Positions 38,281 to 47,496 of a DNA stretch of 64,000 nt are shown piece after piece; positions within the stretch are counted from its first letter, which is position 1, and every line of letters starts with the position of its first letter. Origin of the DNA: Nocardioides cremeus. Its GTDB lineage: Bacteria > Actinomycetota > Actinomycetes > Propionibacteriales > Nocardioidaceae. The notes under the pieces were generated by a model that saw only the letters and a program-made list of their open reading frames with translations, made no database searches and had not been told where the DNA came from. The DNA is taken from NCBI RefSeq assembly GCF_030518195.1, contig NZ_JAULSC010000010.1, positions 62,001 through 126,000 of the forward strand, given 5' to 3'. Made by a program: the position numbers and the translations under genes.

Positions 38281-39858
38281 TCAGGTGGTCACATCTTCAT
38301 TGCTTTTCGGGACGCGACGGGGCCTCGTGCCCAGGAACACGGGGTTGCTGAGGGCCACCGCGGGCAGCGCGGGCACGCCCTCGATCGGGTTCACGGCGGG
38401 TGTCCCGTCGGTGCGGCGTACCTCGGCGCGGACGAAGGGGGCCACCCCCGCGGGCACCTGCAGCGACACCTCGGCGCGGCCCTCGTCGTCGCTCGCCGCC
38501 CCCGCCAGCGGACCCAGCGGGCCCCACACCTGCGCCAGGCAGCCGGGCACCCCGCCCACCTCGAGGCGTACGTCGACCAGGTCGGTCGCGGCGGCGCCCA
38601 GGCTCTCGCCGCAGCTGGCGGTGCGTCCGTCGATGCTCGCCTCAAGGACTAGCTCGACCTGAGAGGACTCCGCCAGCCAGGCCCGTCCGCGGCGCAGCCC
38701 GCGCACGACCGCGCCCACCGAGAGCTGCTCGGCGTGCACCACGGTCTGGGCGCGGCCCACCTGCTGGCCGTCGTGGTGGCTGTCAGAGGAGCCGACGGCC
38801 GGCACGAAGCGACCGGCCACCAGCAGCGCGTGCCACTGGGCCAGCGCGGTCTGGTCGTCGAGGGTCCACGGGCCGTTCCACAGCTCGACCGCGTCGACGT
38901 CGTCGTAGCCGTACTGCCACGTTGAGCCGGCCGTCGGCACGAACGGGTGCGCGGCGACGGACATGCCGCCGAGGCGGCGTACCCGCTCGGTGAAGCGGTC
39001 CAGCTGGTCGTCCTCGGGCCGGTAGCGCCAGTCGATCCAGGCGCCGGCGGGCTGGCCGAGGGTGACGCAGTGCCCGGCGCGGGTGGTGACCTCCTCGCCG
39101 GGGATGACCAGGAAGTCGTCGGGCACGTGGCGGCCCCAGGTCAGGTGCGCGGAGGTGGTGTTGTGCTCGGTGGAGGCCAGGAAGTCGAGCCCTGCCTCGC
39201 GGGCCAGCGCCAGCAGGCTGCGCTGGGTGTGCCGGCCGTCGGAGTGCACGGTGTGGGTGTGCAGGTCGCCGCGGTACCAGCCGGGGCCGGTGCCGCGGAC
39301 CCGGCGGGGCGCGGGCCGGGGGCGGAAGCGCCGGCCCCGGGACCCGCGGTGCAGGGTCACGGTGACGCTCCACTCGACGCCCGGCGGCACGACGGTGAAG
39401 GGGCCGAGCACGACGTGCCAGGTGCCGGCCGTGATGGGGCCGGGCAGGTAGCCCGGCGTCGCGCGGGTGCGGCTGATGCTGAAGGAGTCGCGGGCCCCGC
39501 CCGACCAGCCGCGGAAGCCGGCCGCGTCGCCGAGGTCCTTGCCGGAGGCGTCGAAGATGCCGATGTCGATGATGTTGAAGGAGACACCCGCGCCGGTCTC
39601 GAGCTTGTCGTAGTCGTAGCGCACGTCGATGCGGGTGGTGCCTCGCGGCACCTTGACCGGCAGGTAGTGCCAGTCGGGGTCGCCGACGCCGGTAAACCGG
39701 CCGCGGAAGACGATCCCGGCCGCGGTGTCCCCGTCAGCAGCGATGGCCCTGGTCGGCGGCACCAGCACGGCCGAGGCGCCCGCCAGGCCTGCACCCAGGC
39801 CCGCGCCGAGGACGGTTCGTCGGGGCGTGGGGGCGGGGGAGCAGGAGTGGTCGCACAC
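38281..39858 (-). CDS. Exported PHP-domain (CehA/McbA-like) metallohydrolase
   Basis: 525 aa from GTG 39858. A Tat-type signal ([21 protein letters not shown]) is followed by a jelly-roll-like domain (about 50-190). The PHP domain then starts [18 protein letters not shown], with [23 protein letters not shown] and [10 protein letters not shown] metal ligands. A C-terminal beta domain completes it. Relatives hydrolyse carbaryl or phosphoesters; the natural substrate is unknown. It diverges from miaB across 76 bases. Alternative starts upstream would have to cross the miaB promoter. Confidence 0.85.
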   Translation of the reverse strand: MCDHSCSPAPTPRRTVLGAGLGAGLAGASAVLVPPTRAIAADGDTAAGIVFRGRFTGVGDPDWHYLPVKVPRGTTRIDVRYDYDKLETGAGVSFNIIDIGIFDASGKDLGDAAGFRGWSGGARDSFSISRTRATPGYLPGPITAGTWHVVLGPFTVVPPGVEWSVTVTLHRGSRGRRFRPRPAPRRVRGTGPGWYRGDLHTHTVHSDGRHTQRSLLALAREAGLDFLASTEHNTTSAHLTWGRHVPDDFLVIPGEEVTTRAGHCVTLGQPAGAWIDWRYRPEDDQLDRFTERVRRLGGMSVAAHPFVPTAGSTWQYGYDDVDAVELWNGPWTLDDQTALAQWHALLVAGRFVPAVGSSDSHHDGQQVGRAQTVVHAEQLSVGAVVRGLRRGRAWLAESSQVELVLEASIDGRTASCGESLGAAATDLVDVRLEVGGVPGCLAQVWGPLGPLAGAASDDEGRAEVSLQVPAGVAPFVRAEVRRTDGTPAVNPIEGVPALPAVALSNPVFLGTRPRRVPKSNEDVTT

Positions 39859-39919
39859 ACCGCTCCAACGAGCGGCGCGGGGGCGGGTGATGGATTCGGG
39901 TCGGCCCGCCGCGCCGCCG

Positions 39920-39935
39920 TACCCTGGAGGCGCCA
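39920..39935 (+). promoter_or_regulatory. TACCCTGGAGGC motif before miaB (minus-10 fused with Shine-Dalgarno)
   Basis: TACCCT at 39920-39925 followed directly by GGAGG, nine bases before the miaB ATG. The identical 12-mer stands before hflX at 51383. It may act mainly as Shine-Dalgarno, mainly as minus-10, or both. Confidence 0.35.
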
Positions 39936-41434
39936 TGACTGCCACCCCCGACACCGCCGCGCCCCGCACCTACGAGGTCAAGACCTACGGGTGCCAGATG
40001 AACGTCCACGACTCCGAGCGCCTGACCGGGCTGCTGGAGGACGCGGGCTACGCGCCCTTCGACAAGCAGGGCGCCGAGGCGGGCGACCAGGCCGACGTCG
40101 TCGTCTTCAACACCTGCGCGGTGCGCGAGAACGCCGACAACAAGCTCTACGGCAACCTCTCGCACCTCGCGCCGATCAAGGCTGCGCGACCCGGCATGCA
40201 GATCGCCGTCGGCGGCTGCCTGGCCCAGAAGGACCGCGCCACGATCACCGACCGGGCGCCGTACGTCGACGTGGTCTTCGGCACCCACAACATCGGCTCC
40301 CTGCCGGTGCTGCTCGAGCGGGCGCGGGTGCAGGAGGAGGCCCAGGTCGAGATCCTGGAGTCCCTCGACGTCTTCCCCTCCACGCTGCCCACCAAGCGCG
40401 AGTCGGCGTACGCCGCGTGGGTCTCGATCTCGGTCGGGTGCAACAACACCTGCACGTTCTGCATCGTGCCGGCGCTGCGCGGCAAGGAGAAGGACCGCCG
40501 CCCCGGCGACATCCTCGCCGAGATCCGCGCGTTGGTCGCCGAGGGCGTCTCCGAGGTGACCCTGCTGGGCCAGAACGTCAACGCCTACGGCGTGGAGTTC
40601 GGCGACCGGCAGGCCTTCTCCAAGCTGCTGCGCGCCTGCGGCGACATCGAGGGCCTCGAGCGGGTGCGCTTCACCAGCCCGCACCCGGCCGAGTTCACCG
40701 ACGACGTCATCGAGGCGATGGCCGAGACCCCCAACGTGATGCCGAGCCTGCACATGCCGCTGCAGTCGGGCTCCGACAAGGTGCTCAGGGACATGCGGCG
40801 CTCCTACCGCTCCACCAAGTACCTCGGCATCATCGAGCGGGTGCGCGCGGCGATCCCCGAGGCCGCCATCACCACCGACATCATCGTCGGCTTCCCCGGC
40901 GAGACCGAGGAGGACTTCGCCGAGACGCTGCGCGTGGTCGCCGAGTCGCGACTTTCCTCCGCGTTCACCTTCCAGTACTCCAAGCGCCCCGGCACCCCCG
41001 CCGCGACGCTGCCCGACCAGGTCCCGCCCGAGGTCGTCAAGGACCGCTACGGCCGCCTCGTCGACCTGGTCAACGAGATCGCCTGGTCGGAGAACAAGAA
41101 GATGGTCGGGCGCACGCTCGAGCTGATGGTCGCCGAGGGCGAGGGCCGCAAGGACGCCGAGACGCTGCGGCTCTCCGGCCGCGCCCCCGACAACCGCCTG
41201 GTGCACTTCGTCGCCCCGCAGGAGGAGGTGCGCCCCGGCGACATGGTCACCGTCGAGGTCACCTACGCCGCTCCGCACCACCTGGTCGCCGATCGCGTGG
41301 TCTCCGTGCGGCGTACCCGCTCGGGCGACGCGTGGCAGGCCCGCACCTCCGCCCCGACCCCCGCCGGCGTCGGCCTCGGCATGCCCACCGTCGGCGTGCC
41401 CGCCCCGCTCCCCGACGCCCCCGCCTGCCGCTGA
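39935..41434 (+). CDS. miaB: tRNA-2-methylthio-N6-dimethylallyladenosine-37 synthase
   Basis: 499 aa radical-SAM methylthiotransferase. N-terminal MTTase domain [18 protein letters not shown] with cluster Cys, [17 protein letters not shown], and GGCLAQKDR. Radical SAM motif [13 protein letters not shown] near residue 170, then [17 protein letters not shown] and [14 protein letters not shown] domain near 385-450, followed by a Pro/Ala-rich tail. Works after MiaA (44.0 kb) on A37 of tRNAs reading UNN codons. CTGGAGG precedes the ATG. Confidence 0.96.
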   Translation: MTATPDTAAPRTYEVKTYGCQMNVHDSERLTGLLEDAGYAPFDKQGAEAGDQADVVVFNTCAVRENADNKLYGNLSHLAPIKAARPGMQIAVGGCLAQKDRATITDRAPYVDVVFGTHNIGSLPVLLERARVQEEAQVEILESLDVFPSTLPTKRESAYAAWVSISVGCNNTCTFCIVPALRGKEKDRRPGDILAEIRALVAEGVSEVTLLGQNVNAYGVEFGDRQAFSKLLRACGDIEGLERVRFTSPHPAEFTDDVIEAMAETPNVMPSLHMPLQSGSDKVLRDMRRSYRSTKYLGIIERVRAAIPEAAITTDIIVGFPGETEEDFAETLRVVAESRLSSAFTFQYSKRPGTPAATLPDQVPPEVVKDRYGRLVDLVNEIAWSENKKMVGRTLELMVAEGEGRKDAETLRLSGRAPDNRLVHFVAPQEEVRPGDMVTVEVTYAAPHHLVADRVVSVRRTRSGDAWQARTSAPTPAGVGLGMPTVGVPAPLPDAPACR

Positions 41435-41489
41435 CCCTCCCTGTGGAGGAGCGGGTGCGCCGGACGTCGCGCCGCCGCATGCTCGGTGC

Positions 41490-42389
41490 GTGGACGACGA
41501 GTGCCTCTCCGTGGCGGAGGTCCTGACGGCGCTGGGTGGGGTGGCCACCCGGGCGGTGCTGGTGCGTGCCTGCTCCCGGCGCGCCGTCGACGCCGCGATC
41601 GCCGCCGGCGACGTGGTGGCACTCGCCCGCGGCCGCTACGCCCTGCCTGCCACCGACGAGGCCCGGGCGGCGGCGCACCGGGTCAGCGGGGTCGTCTCGC
41701 ACCGCAGCGCCGCGCTGCTGCACGGGTGGGCGGTGGCCACGCCGCCCACGGCCCCCGACGTGACCCTGCCCAAGGGGCGCACGCTGTCAGGGGCGCAACG
41801 TCGCGGACTGACACTGCACCGAACCGACCTCGGAGTCGGCGAGATCGCCGACGGCGTGACCACACCTGCACGGACCCTCGTCGACTGCCTGCGCTCCCTC
41901 CCACTGCCCGAGGCGTTGGCGGTGGCCGACTCGGCGCTGCGTGACGGGTACGGGGGCACGGCGCTGCGAGTGCTGACGCGCGACCTCCGGGGTCCCGGGT
42001 CGTCTGCCGCGCGCCGGGTGGCCGCAGAGGCGACCGGCCTGGCGGCCAATCCCTTCGAGTCCGTCCTGCGAGCCCTGTGCCTCGACGTCCCGGGACTGGT
42101 GGTGCGGGCCCAGGTATCGGTGCGAGACCCCGGCTGGCTGGGACGCCCCGACCTGGTGGACGAGCGCCTCAAGGTCGCGCTGGAGGCTGATTCCTTCGAG
42201 TGGCACGGCGACCGGGCGGCGCTGCATCGCGATGCCTGTCGCTACAACGCGTTCGTGGCGGCAGGGTGGCTGGTGCTGTGCTTTTCGTGGGAAGAGGTGA
42301 TGCTGCACCCCGAGCGAGTGGTGGCCGTGCTGAGAGCCGTCGTAGCCAGAAGGACCGAACGGTGCGGGCGGGGTTGCGGCGCCGCCTGA
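41490..42389 (+). CDS. AbiEi-antitoxin-like / DUF559 (Vsr-type nuclease fold) protein
   Basis: 299 aa from GTG 41490. The N-terminal winged-helix part (SVAEVLTALGGVATRAVLVRACS ... GDVVALARGRYALP) resembles AbiEi-type type IV antitoxins. The C-terminal part has the DUF559 endonuclease-like core GRPDLVDERLKVALEADSFEWHG and RYNAFVAAGWLVLCFSWEEVM. This combination is frequent in actinobacteria without an AbiEii toxin, and none is present here, so it may be a solitary regulator or nuclease. Its last 17 residues are encoded by the left arm and loop of a long inverted repeat (42337-42432). Confidence 0.75.
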   Translation: MDDECLSVAEVLTALGGVATRAVLVRACSRRAVDAAIAAGDVVALARGRYALPATDEARAAAHRVSGVVSHRSAALLHGWAVATPPTAPDVTLPKGRTLSGAQRRGLTLHRTDLGVGEIADGVTTPARTLVDCLRSLPLPEALAVADSALRDGYGGTALRVLTRDLRGPGSSAARRVAAEATGLAANPFESVLRALCLDVPGLVVRAQVSVRDPGWLGRPDLVDERLKVALEADSFEWHGDRAALHRDACRYNAFVAAGWLVLCFSWEEVMLHPERVVAVLRAVVARRTERCGRGCGAA

Positions 42390-42432
42390 GCGGCATCAAC
42401 TCCGGACCGTTCGGTCCTTGCGACTACGACGG
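42337..42432. terminator. Long inverted repeat spanning the end of the AbiEi-like gene
   Basis: 27-base arms 42337-42363 and 42406-42432 match at 24 positions. Within them ACCGAACGGT and its inverse are palindromic. It lies between convergent genes and could end transcription from both sides, but has no T-tract. Sequence is not related to elements A-E. Confidence 0.6.
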
Positions 42433-42441
42433 TCCCGCCGG

Positions 42442-42723
42442 TCAGTCCTTGCTGCGGGGGTCGATCGAGGAGTAGCCGGCCTTCGGGGTGAGCCCCTCGG
42501 GCTGGGGCTCCTCGCCGCCCCGGGTCTTCTCGGGCTTGTCGGGGTCGGGGACGCCGTGCTCGTCGGAGAGCGAGGTGTCGTTGACGCCGTCGGTGGCGTG
42601 CTGGCCGGGGCCGGTGTGGCCCTCGCGCTCGCTGCTGACGCCCATGTCACCGGCGAGCTCGTCGTTGGAGTGGCGCGGGTCGTCGGGCTCGCGCCCGGTG
42701 CGCGGGTCGGTCGGGCTGCTCAT
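42442..42723 (-). CDS. Small hydrophilic protein, unknown
   Basis: 93 aa, rich in Asp, Glu, Pro, Gly and Ser, no hydrophobic core, so probably disordered. It contains NDELAGDMGVSSEREGHTGP and ends KAGYSSIDPRSKD. No family recognised. Start ATG overlaps the stop of the 88-residue gene. Last gene of a five-gene string with four-base overlaps. GC at third positions is high, as in neighbours, supporting translation. Confidence 0.65.
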   Translation of the reverse strand: MSSPTDPRTGREPDDPRHSNDELAGDMGVSSEREGHTGPGQHATDGVNDTSLSDEHGVPDPDKPEKTRGGEEPQPEGLTPKAGYSSIDPRSKD

Positions 42724-42986
42724 GCGGGGGACTCCTCGGTGGGCTCCACGTCGTCGGCCTCGTCGGCCTTGTCGGTGGCCTTGGTGCGGGTGTCCTCGCC
42801 CTCGCTGGTCTCGGCGGGGGCGTCCTCGGTGGCCGGGTTGGCGCTGGCCGACAGGTCGGGGACCACCGGCTCGTCGCTCAGCTCGCCGAAGGCGTCGACA
42901 CCACCGGGCACCAGGTCCGGCTCCTCGGCGTGCGGGGTCGGCATCGGGCCGAGATCGACCTCGCCGTCCTTCTTCTCGTCGTTCAT
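42720..42986 (-). CDS. Small acidic disordered protein, unknown
   Basis: 88 aa, about one third Asp/Glu (MNDEKKDGEVDLGPMPTPHA ... DDVEPTEESPA). No Cys, hardly any aromatic residues. Overlaps both the Nudix gene and the following small gene by ATGA. No recognised family. Could be a linker, chaperone-like or metal-buffering peptide; function not inferable. Confidence 0.65.
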   Translation of the reverse strand: MNDEKKDGEVDLGPMPTPHAEEPDLVPGGVDAFGELSDEPVVPDLSASANPATEDAPAETSEGEDTRTKATDKADEADDVEPTEESPA

Positions 42987-43543
42987 CTGCTGCGTCCTTC
43001 CTCGGGGGCCTCGGCGTCGCGGGTGGCGGCGTCGAAGCCGAAGGTGCTGTAGGGAGTGGTCGTGCCCCGGCGGAGGCTCTCCAGGACCGCCCGCTCGTGC
43101 GGGACCACCGGGTCGGGCAGCGCGTCGAGCCCGCCGAGGGCGCACCAGCGCAGCCCGGCGGACTTCTCCGGCTCCACCACGCGCGGCTCGCCGCGCCAGG
43201 TCGAGGCGGTGAAGAAGAAGTCGATCCGCTCGTCGATCGGCTCGCCACCGCGGGTGCGGTGCATGGCGGTGACGAAGTCGAGGTCGAGGTCGCTGACCCC
43301 GATCTCCTCGCGCGCCTCGCGGTGCGCCGCGTCGTACGCCGTCTCACCGCGCTCGACGTGGCCAGCGGCGGCCGCGGCCCAGTGCCCGTCCATGTAGCCC
43401 GTGCCGCGGCGCAGCTGGAGCAGCACCTCGGGCCCCTCGTCGCCCTGGCGGAGCAGGAAGACGTAGGCGGCGGGCACCACCACGAACCGCCCGTGGTGCG
43501 GGTCGGTGTCGGTGTCGACGGGGCTGGGCGCGGGGCTGCTCAC
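42983..43543 (-). CDS. Nudix hydrolase
   Basis: 186 aa. Nudix box GHVERGETAYDAAHREAREE followed by IGV fits G-x5-E-x7-REUxEExGU exactly (residues about 61-83). Preceded by VVPAAYVFLLRQG and a TGYMDGHWAAAA segment typical of 8-oxo-dGTP or ADP-ribose-type pyrophosphohydrolases; the substrate is not assignable. Middle gene of the coupled operon of small acidic proteins. Confidence 0.9.
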   Translation of the reverse strand: MSSPAPSPVDTDTDPHHGRFVVVPAAYVFLLRQGDEGPEVLLQLRRGTGYMDGHWAAAAAGHVERGETAYDAAHREAREEIGVSDLDLDFVTAMHRTRGGEPIDERIDFFFTASTWRGEPRVVEPEKSAGLRWCALGGLDALPDPVVPHERAVLESLRRGTTTPYSTFGFDAATRDAEAPEEGRSR

Positions 43544-43713
43544 TGGCTGGGCTGGTCCTCGGAGCTCTCGGCGTTGCGCTCGTGCTCGGCCGGGGCCGGG
43601 TCGACGGGGCGCTCGGCGTCGTCGCCGGGCAGTTCGCCCTCGTGCTCGCCGGGCGGGTCCTCCTCGGTCGGCAGCGGGCTCTCGTGGCGTTCCTCGGGCA
43701 CGGGTGCGGTCAC
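43540..43713 (-). CDS. 57-residue acidic peptide, unknown
   Basis: From GTG 43713, overlapping the stop of the preceding gene and overlapping the Nudix start. Composition dominated by Glu, Pro and Asp (PEERHESPLPTEEDPPGEHE). No family recognised. Called on coupling and continuous spacing rather than homology. Confidence 0.5.
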   Translation of the reverse strand: MTAPVPEERHESPLPTEEDPPGEHEGELPGDDAERPVDPAPAEHERNAESSEDQPSQ

Positions 43714-43973
43714 GGCGTGTCCTCCGTCCGGGGGTAGGTGGTGGGCGGGTTGTCGGGCGGCATGTCGTCGTTCTTGCCGTCGAGCTTGTCGAGGCCGTCC
43801 TTGGCCTTCGAGACGCCCTTGGCGATCTTGTCGCTGTGCTTGCCGCCAGTGCGCTTGTCGGCGGCCGAGGCGGCCTTGTCGATCCCGTCGGAGATCTTGT
43901 CGCCGTGCTTGTCGACGGCCTCGGTCACCTTGCCGCGCAGCTTGGCGATGTTGCCCTTGTCGAAGAAACCCAT
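43710..43973 (-). CDS. MT0933/Rv0909-like antitoxin-family small protein
   Basis: 87 aa. Amphipathic, Lys/Asp-rich helix-forming start MGFFDKGNIAKLRGKVTEA and heptad-like repeats (DKHGDKISDGIDKAASAADKR) match the MT0933-like antitoxin family. No toxin of the usual partner type follows; the next gene encodes a 57-residue acidic peptide. First gene of the five-gene operon, divergent from miaA across 47 bases. Confidence 0.7.
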   Translation of the reverse strand: MGFFDKGNIAKLRGKVTEAVDKHGDKISDGIDKAASAADKRTGGKHSDKIAKGVSKAKDGLDKLDGKNDDMPPDNPPTTYPRTEDTP

Positions 43974-44020
43974 CTCGGCCTCCTGGTCGGTGCGGCTGGG
44001 GTCGTTGCCACACTAGTCAC

Positions 44021-45004
44021 ATGTCGCAGTCGGCCGGGACGCCCGAGGGGATGGGGAACACACCTGCCCCCGTGCCCGTCGTGGTCGCGGTCGTCGGGGC
44101 GACCGCCTCCGGCAAGAGCGGGCTCTCGCTCGACCTCGCCGAACGGCTCGGCGGCGAGGTGGTCAACACCGACGCGATGCAGCTCTACCGCGGCATGGAT
44201 GTCGGCACCGCCAAGCTGCCGGTCGCCGAGCGGCGTGGGGTGCCGCACCACCTGCTCGACCTGCTCGAGGTGCACGAGCCGGCCAACGTGGCGCACTTCC
44301 AGGCGGTGGCGCGAGGCTGCATCGCCGCGCTGCGCGGGCGCGGCCGGGTGCCGGTGCTGGTCGGCGGCTCGGCGCTCTACACCCGCGCGGTGCTCGACGA
44401 GTTCGAGTTCCCCGGCACCGACGAGGCGCTGCGCGCGCGCCTCGAGGCCGAGGCCGACGAGCACGGCAGCGGCGCGCTGCACGCCCGCCTCGCGAGCCTC
44501 GACCCCGAGGCCGCCGGGCGCATCGAGCCCGAGAACACCCGCCGCGTGGTGCGCGCCCTCGAGGTCGTCGAGCTGACCGGACGGCCCTTCAGCGCCTCCC
44601 TGCCGCGCCTGGTCTACACCGACCCGCGCACCGTGCAGGTCGGCGTCGACATCGACCGCCCGACCCTCGACGCGCGCATCGAGCAACGGGTGGAGCAGAT
44701 GTTCGCCGACGGGTTCGTCGCGGAGGTCGAGCGGCTGCTGGGTGAGGGCCTGGCCCGCGGACGCACCGCCTCGCGCGCCATCGGCTACCGCGAGGTGGCG
44801 GCGTACGTCGGCGGCGAGCTGGGCCTCGCCGAGGCGATGGAGCGCACCGTGGTCGCGACCCGGCGCTTCGCGCGGCGCCAGGACTCCTGGTTCCGCAAGG
44901 ACCCGCGCATCGTGTGGGTCGACCACGACGACCCGGCCCGCGTCGACCTCGCCCTGGCCGCCGTCGAGCGCGTGTCGGCGAGCGGTGGCAGCATCGGTCC
45001 ATGA
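44021..45004 (+). CDS. miaA: tRNA dimethylallyltransferase
   Basis: 327 aa from ATG 44021. P-loop VVGATASGKSGLSLDLA near residue 30, VVNTDAMQLYRGMDVGTAKL, HHLLDLLEVHEP, LVGGSALYTRAVLDEF and the C-terminal TASRAIGYREVAAYV and RRFARRQDSWFRKDPRI are MiaA motifs. Adds a dimethylallyl group to A37, giving the substrate of MiaB (39.9 kb) and drawing on DMAPP from the MEP pathway. CACACT lies six bases upstream, a possible leaderless promoter. Overlaps the next gene by ATGA. Confidence 0.96.
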   Translation: MSQSAGTPEGMGNTPAPVPVVVAVVGATASGKSGLSLDLAERLGGEVVNTDAMQLYRGMDVGTAKLPVAERRGVPHHLLDLLEVHEPANVAHFQAVARGCIAALRGRGRVPVLVGGSALYTRAVLDEFEFPGTDEALRARLEAEADEHGSGALHARLASLDPEAAGRIEPENTRRVVRALEVVELTGRPFSASLPRLVYTDPRTVQVGVDIDRPTLDARIEQRVEQMFADGFVAEVERLLGEGLARGRTASRAIGYREVAAYVGGELGLAEAMERTVVATRRFARRQDSWFRKDPRIVWVDHDDPARVDLALAAVERVSASGGSIGP

Positions 45005-45537
45005 CCCGCACGACGTACTACGTGGCCTCGACGCTCGACGGGTTCATCGCCGACGAGCACGACTCGCTCGACTGGCTGATGCGCCAGCAGATCGACGACG
45101 ACGGCCCGATGGGCTACCCGGCGTTCATCTCCGGCATCGGCGCGCTGCTGATGGGCTCGACGACCTACGAGTGGGTGCGCACCCACGACCCGGGCGGGTG
45201 GCCCTACGAGCAGCCCTGCTGGGTCTTCACCCACCGCGACCTGCCGCGCATCGAGGGAGCCGACGTGCGCTTCGCCAGCGGCGACGTCAGCGAGGTGTGG
45301 CCCGAGGTGCTCGCGGCGGCCGGCGGGAGCGGTGTGTGGGTGGTCGGCGGCGGCGCGCTGGCCTCGCAGGTCGCGGCCGCCGGCCTGCTCGACGAGGTCA
45401 TCGTGTCGATCGCGCCCGTGGCGCTGGGCGCCGGGAGGCCGCTGCTCACCGAGGCGCTCGACCTGCGCCTGGTCGACCTGGCGCGCAACGGTGACTTCGC
45501 CTGTGCCCGCTACGACGTCGTGCGCCCGCCCGGCTGA
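45001..45537 (+). CDS. Dihydrofolate-reductase-fold (RibD C-terminal-like) protein
   Basis: 178 aa. TYYVASTLDGFIADEHDSLDWL, LLMGSTTYEWVR, VWVVGGGALASQVAAAGLLDEVIVSIAPVALGAGRPLL mark the RibD C-terminal/DHFR-like reductase fold with an NADPH-binding Gly-rich segment. It is not the housekeeping folate enzyme. Coupled to miaA by overlap; the reason is unknown. Confidence 0.87.
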   Translation: MTRTTYYVASTLDGFIADEHDSLDWLMRQQIDDDGPMGYPAFISGIGALLMGSTTYEWVRTHDPGGWPYEQPCWVFTHRDLPRIEGADVRFASGDVSEVWPEVLAAAGGSGVWVVGGGALASQVAAAGLLDEVIVSIAPVALGAGRPLLTEALDLRLVDLARNGDFACARYDVVRPPG

Positions 45538-45642
45538 GGCGCCCGCGCCGCACCCCCGGTGCACCCCCACGGGCGTTGACGTCGGCGGGGGAGGGGCGCA
45601 CCGTGGAGGCCCTTGATCCTGCTCGTCCTGCTCGGAGGAACG

Positions 45643-47472
45643 ATGCGACCCACCCGCCTGCTCGCGGTCTCGACCGCCGCCCTGCTCCCCCTCTCGCTGC
45701 TGGCCGGCGCCGCGCCCTCGGGCGCCGTCGAGCCCCGCCCGCCCGACAAGAACCCCACCGCCGTCGGCACTGGTGGCGCGGTCACCTCGGTCGACCCCGA
45801 GGCCACCCGGATCGGCCTGCGGGTGCTGCGCCAGGGCGGCAACGCGGTCGACGCCGCCGTGGCCACCGCGGCCGCGCTCGGCGTGACCGAGCCCTACTCC
45901 GCCGGGGTCGGGGGTGGCGGCTACTTCGTGCACCTCGACGGCCGCACCGGCGAGGTCTCGACCATCGACGGCCGCGAGACCGCGCCGTCGAAGATGCCGC
46001 GCGAGGCGTTCATCGACCCCGAGACCGGCGAGCCCTACCCGTTCACCCCCGAGCTGGTCACCAGCGGCGTGTCGGTCGGCGTGCCCGGCACCCTGGCCAC
46101 CTGGGAGACGGCGCTGCGCGAGTGGGGCTCCCGCTCCCTGCGCCGCTCGCTGGTGCCGGCCGCCAGGCTGGCGCGCCGCGGGTTCGTGGTCGACCAGACC
46201 TTCCGCGACCAGACGGCCGACAACGCCGAGCGGTTCGCGGCCTTCCGCAGCTCGCGGCGGCTCTTCCTGCCCGGCGGCGAGCCGCCCGCGGTGGGCAGTG
46301 TCTTCGAGAACCCCGATCTCGCGCGGCTCTACGAGCTCATCGCACGCAAGGGCACCGACCCGTTCTACCGCGGCCGGCTGGCGGCGAGGATCGCGAAGAC
46401 CACCCGCAAGCCGCCGGTGGTGCGCGACACCGACCTGCCGGTGCCGGCCGGCCACATGAGGCCGCGCGACCTGCGCCGCTACCGCACGCTGCAGCCCGAG
46501 CCCGTCACCGCCGACTACCGCGGCCTGAGGGTGCACGGGATGGGCGGCTCCTCCAGCGGCGGCAGCACCGTGGGCGAGGCGCTGCAGATCCTCGACACCT
46601 TCGACCTGGAGTCGATGAGCGAGACCCAGGTGCTGCACCACCTGCTCGAGGCGAGCGCGCTCGCCTTCGCCGACCGGGCGGCATACCTGGGCGACCGCGA
46701 GTTCGTCGACGTGCCCGACGAGCAGCTGCTCTCCGAGACGTACGCCGCCGAGCGCGCCTGCCTCATCGACCCCGGGCAGGCCGCCACCAAGCCGGTCGCG
46801 GCCGGTGACGTCGACGAGGCCGACGGGACCTGCTCCGACGGTGCCCGGCCACGAGGCGCGACGGCCCCGGACACCGAGAACGTCGAGACCACCCACCTGA
46901 CCGTCGCCGACCGGTGGGGCGACGTCGTCTCCTACACGCTGACCATCGAGCAGACCGGCGGGTCGGGCATCGTGGTGCCGGGGCGCGGGTTCCTGCTCAA
47001 CAACGAGCTGACCGACTTCAGCCTCACCTACGACGCCGACGACCCCAACCGGATCGAGCCGGGCAAGCGCCCGCGCAGCTCGATGTCGCCCACCATCGTC
47101 ACCGAGCCCGACGGCACGCCCGTGCTCGCGCTCGGCTCGCCCGGCGGCTCCACGATCATCACCACGGTGCTGCAGCTGCTCGTCGACCACCTCGACCGCG
47201 GGCTCGAGCTCCCCGCAGCGGTCGCCGACCCCCGCGGCTCGCAGCGCAACACCGCCGCGGTCACCGCCGAGCCCGCGTTCATCGACGCGTACGGCGAGGG
47301 GTTGCGCGCCCTGGGCCACGAGCTGCGCCCGGCGGGCGACGCGTTCACCAGCGCCGCCGAGATCGGGGCCGCGACCGCGATCGGCTTCGGGCCCGGTGGC
47401 CTGCTGACCGCCGTGGCCGAGCCGGAGCGACGGGGCGGGGGTGACGCGCGGGTGCTCGAGCCGCGACCGTGA
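45643..47472 (+). CDS. ggt: Gamma-glutamyltransferase, exported
   Basis: 609 aa from ATG 45643 with CGGAGGAACG at ideal spacing. Signal peptide (LLAVSTAALLPLSLLAGAAPSGA). Large-subunit elements GGNAVDAAVATAAALGVTEPYSAGVGG. The autoprocessing/nucleophile Thr stands in ENVETTHLTVADRWGDVVS near residue 415, then IVVPGRGFLLNNELTDF, RSSMSPTIV and GSPGGSTIITTV. Cleaves gamma-glutamyl bonds of glutathione, mycothiol-like or poly-gamma-glutamyl compounds outside the cell. An in-frame ATG at 45613 lacks a ribosome site. Confidence 0.94.
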   Translation: MRPTRLLAVSTAALLPLSLLAGAAPSGAVEPRPPDKNPTAVGTGGAVTSVDPEATRIGLRVLRQGGNAVDAAVATAAALGVTEPYSAGVGGGGYFVHLDGRTGEVSTIDGRETAPSKMPREAFIDPETGEPYPFTPELVTSGVSVGVPGTLATWETALREWGSRSLRRSLVPAARLARRGFVVDQTFRDQTADNAERFAAFRSSRRLFLPGGEPPAVGSVFENPDLARLYELIARKGTDPFYRGRLAARIAKTTRKPPVVRDTDLPVPAGHMRPRDLRRYRTLQPEPVTADYRGLRVHGMGGSSSGGSTVGEALQILDTFDLESMSETQVLHHLLEASALAFADRAAYLGDREFVDVPDEQLLSETYAAERACLIDPGQAATKPVAAGDVDEADGTCSDGARPRGATAPDTENVETTHLTVADRWGDVVSYTLTIEQTGGSGIVVPGRGFLLNNELTDFSLTYDADDPNRIEPGKRPRSSMSPTIVTEPDGTPVLALGSPGGSTIITTVLQLLVDHLDRGLELPAAVADPRGSQRNTAAVTAEPAFIDAYGEGLRALGHELRPAGDAFTSAAEIGAATAIGFGPGGLLTAVAEPERRGGGDARVLEPRP

Positions 47473-47483
47473 GCGGAGCGGCG

Positions 47484-47496
47484 TACCGTGTCGGCG
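47484..47496 (+). promoter_or_regulatory. TACCGT minus-10, leaderless PPOX-gene promoter
   Basis: TACCGT at 47484-47489 with six bases to GTG 47496. Supports that start over the GTG at 47469 that overlaps ggt. Confidence 0.4.

Noticed and set aside
41490-42389. Type IV AbiE toxin-antitoxin system
   Set aside because: No AbiEii nucleotidyltransferase gene is adjacent on either side.
43540-43973. Classical toxin-antitoxin pair from the MT0933-like protein and its downstream neighbour
   Set aside because: The neighbour is a 57-residue acidic disordered peptide with no toxin-like fold.
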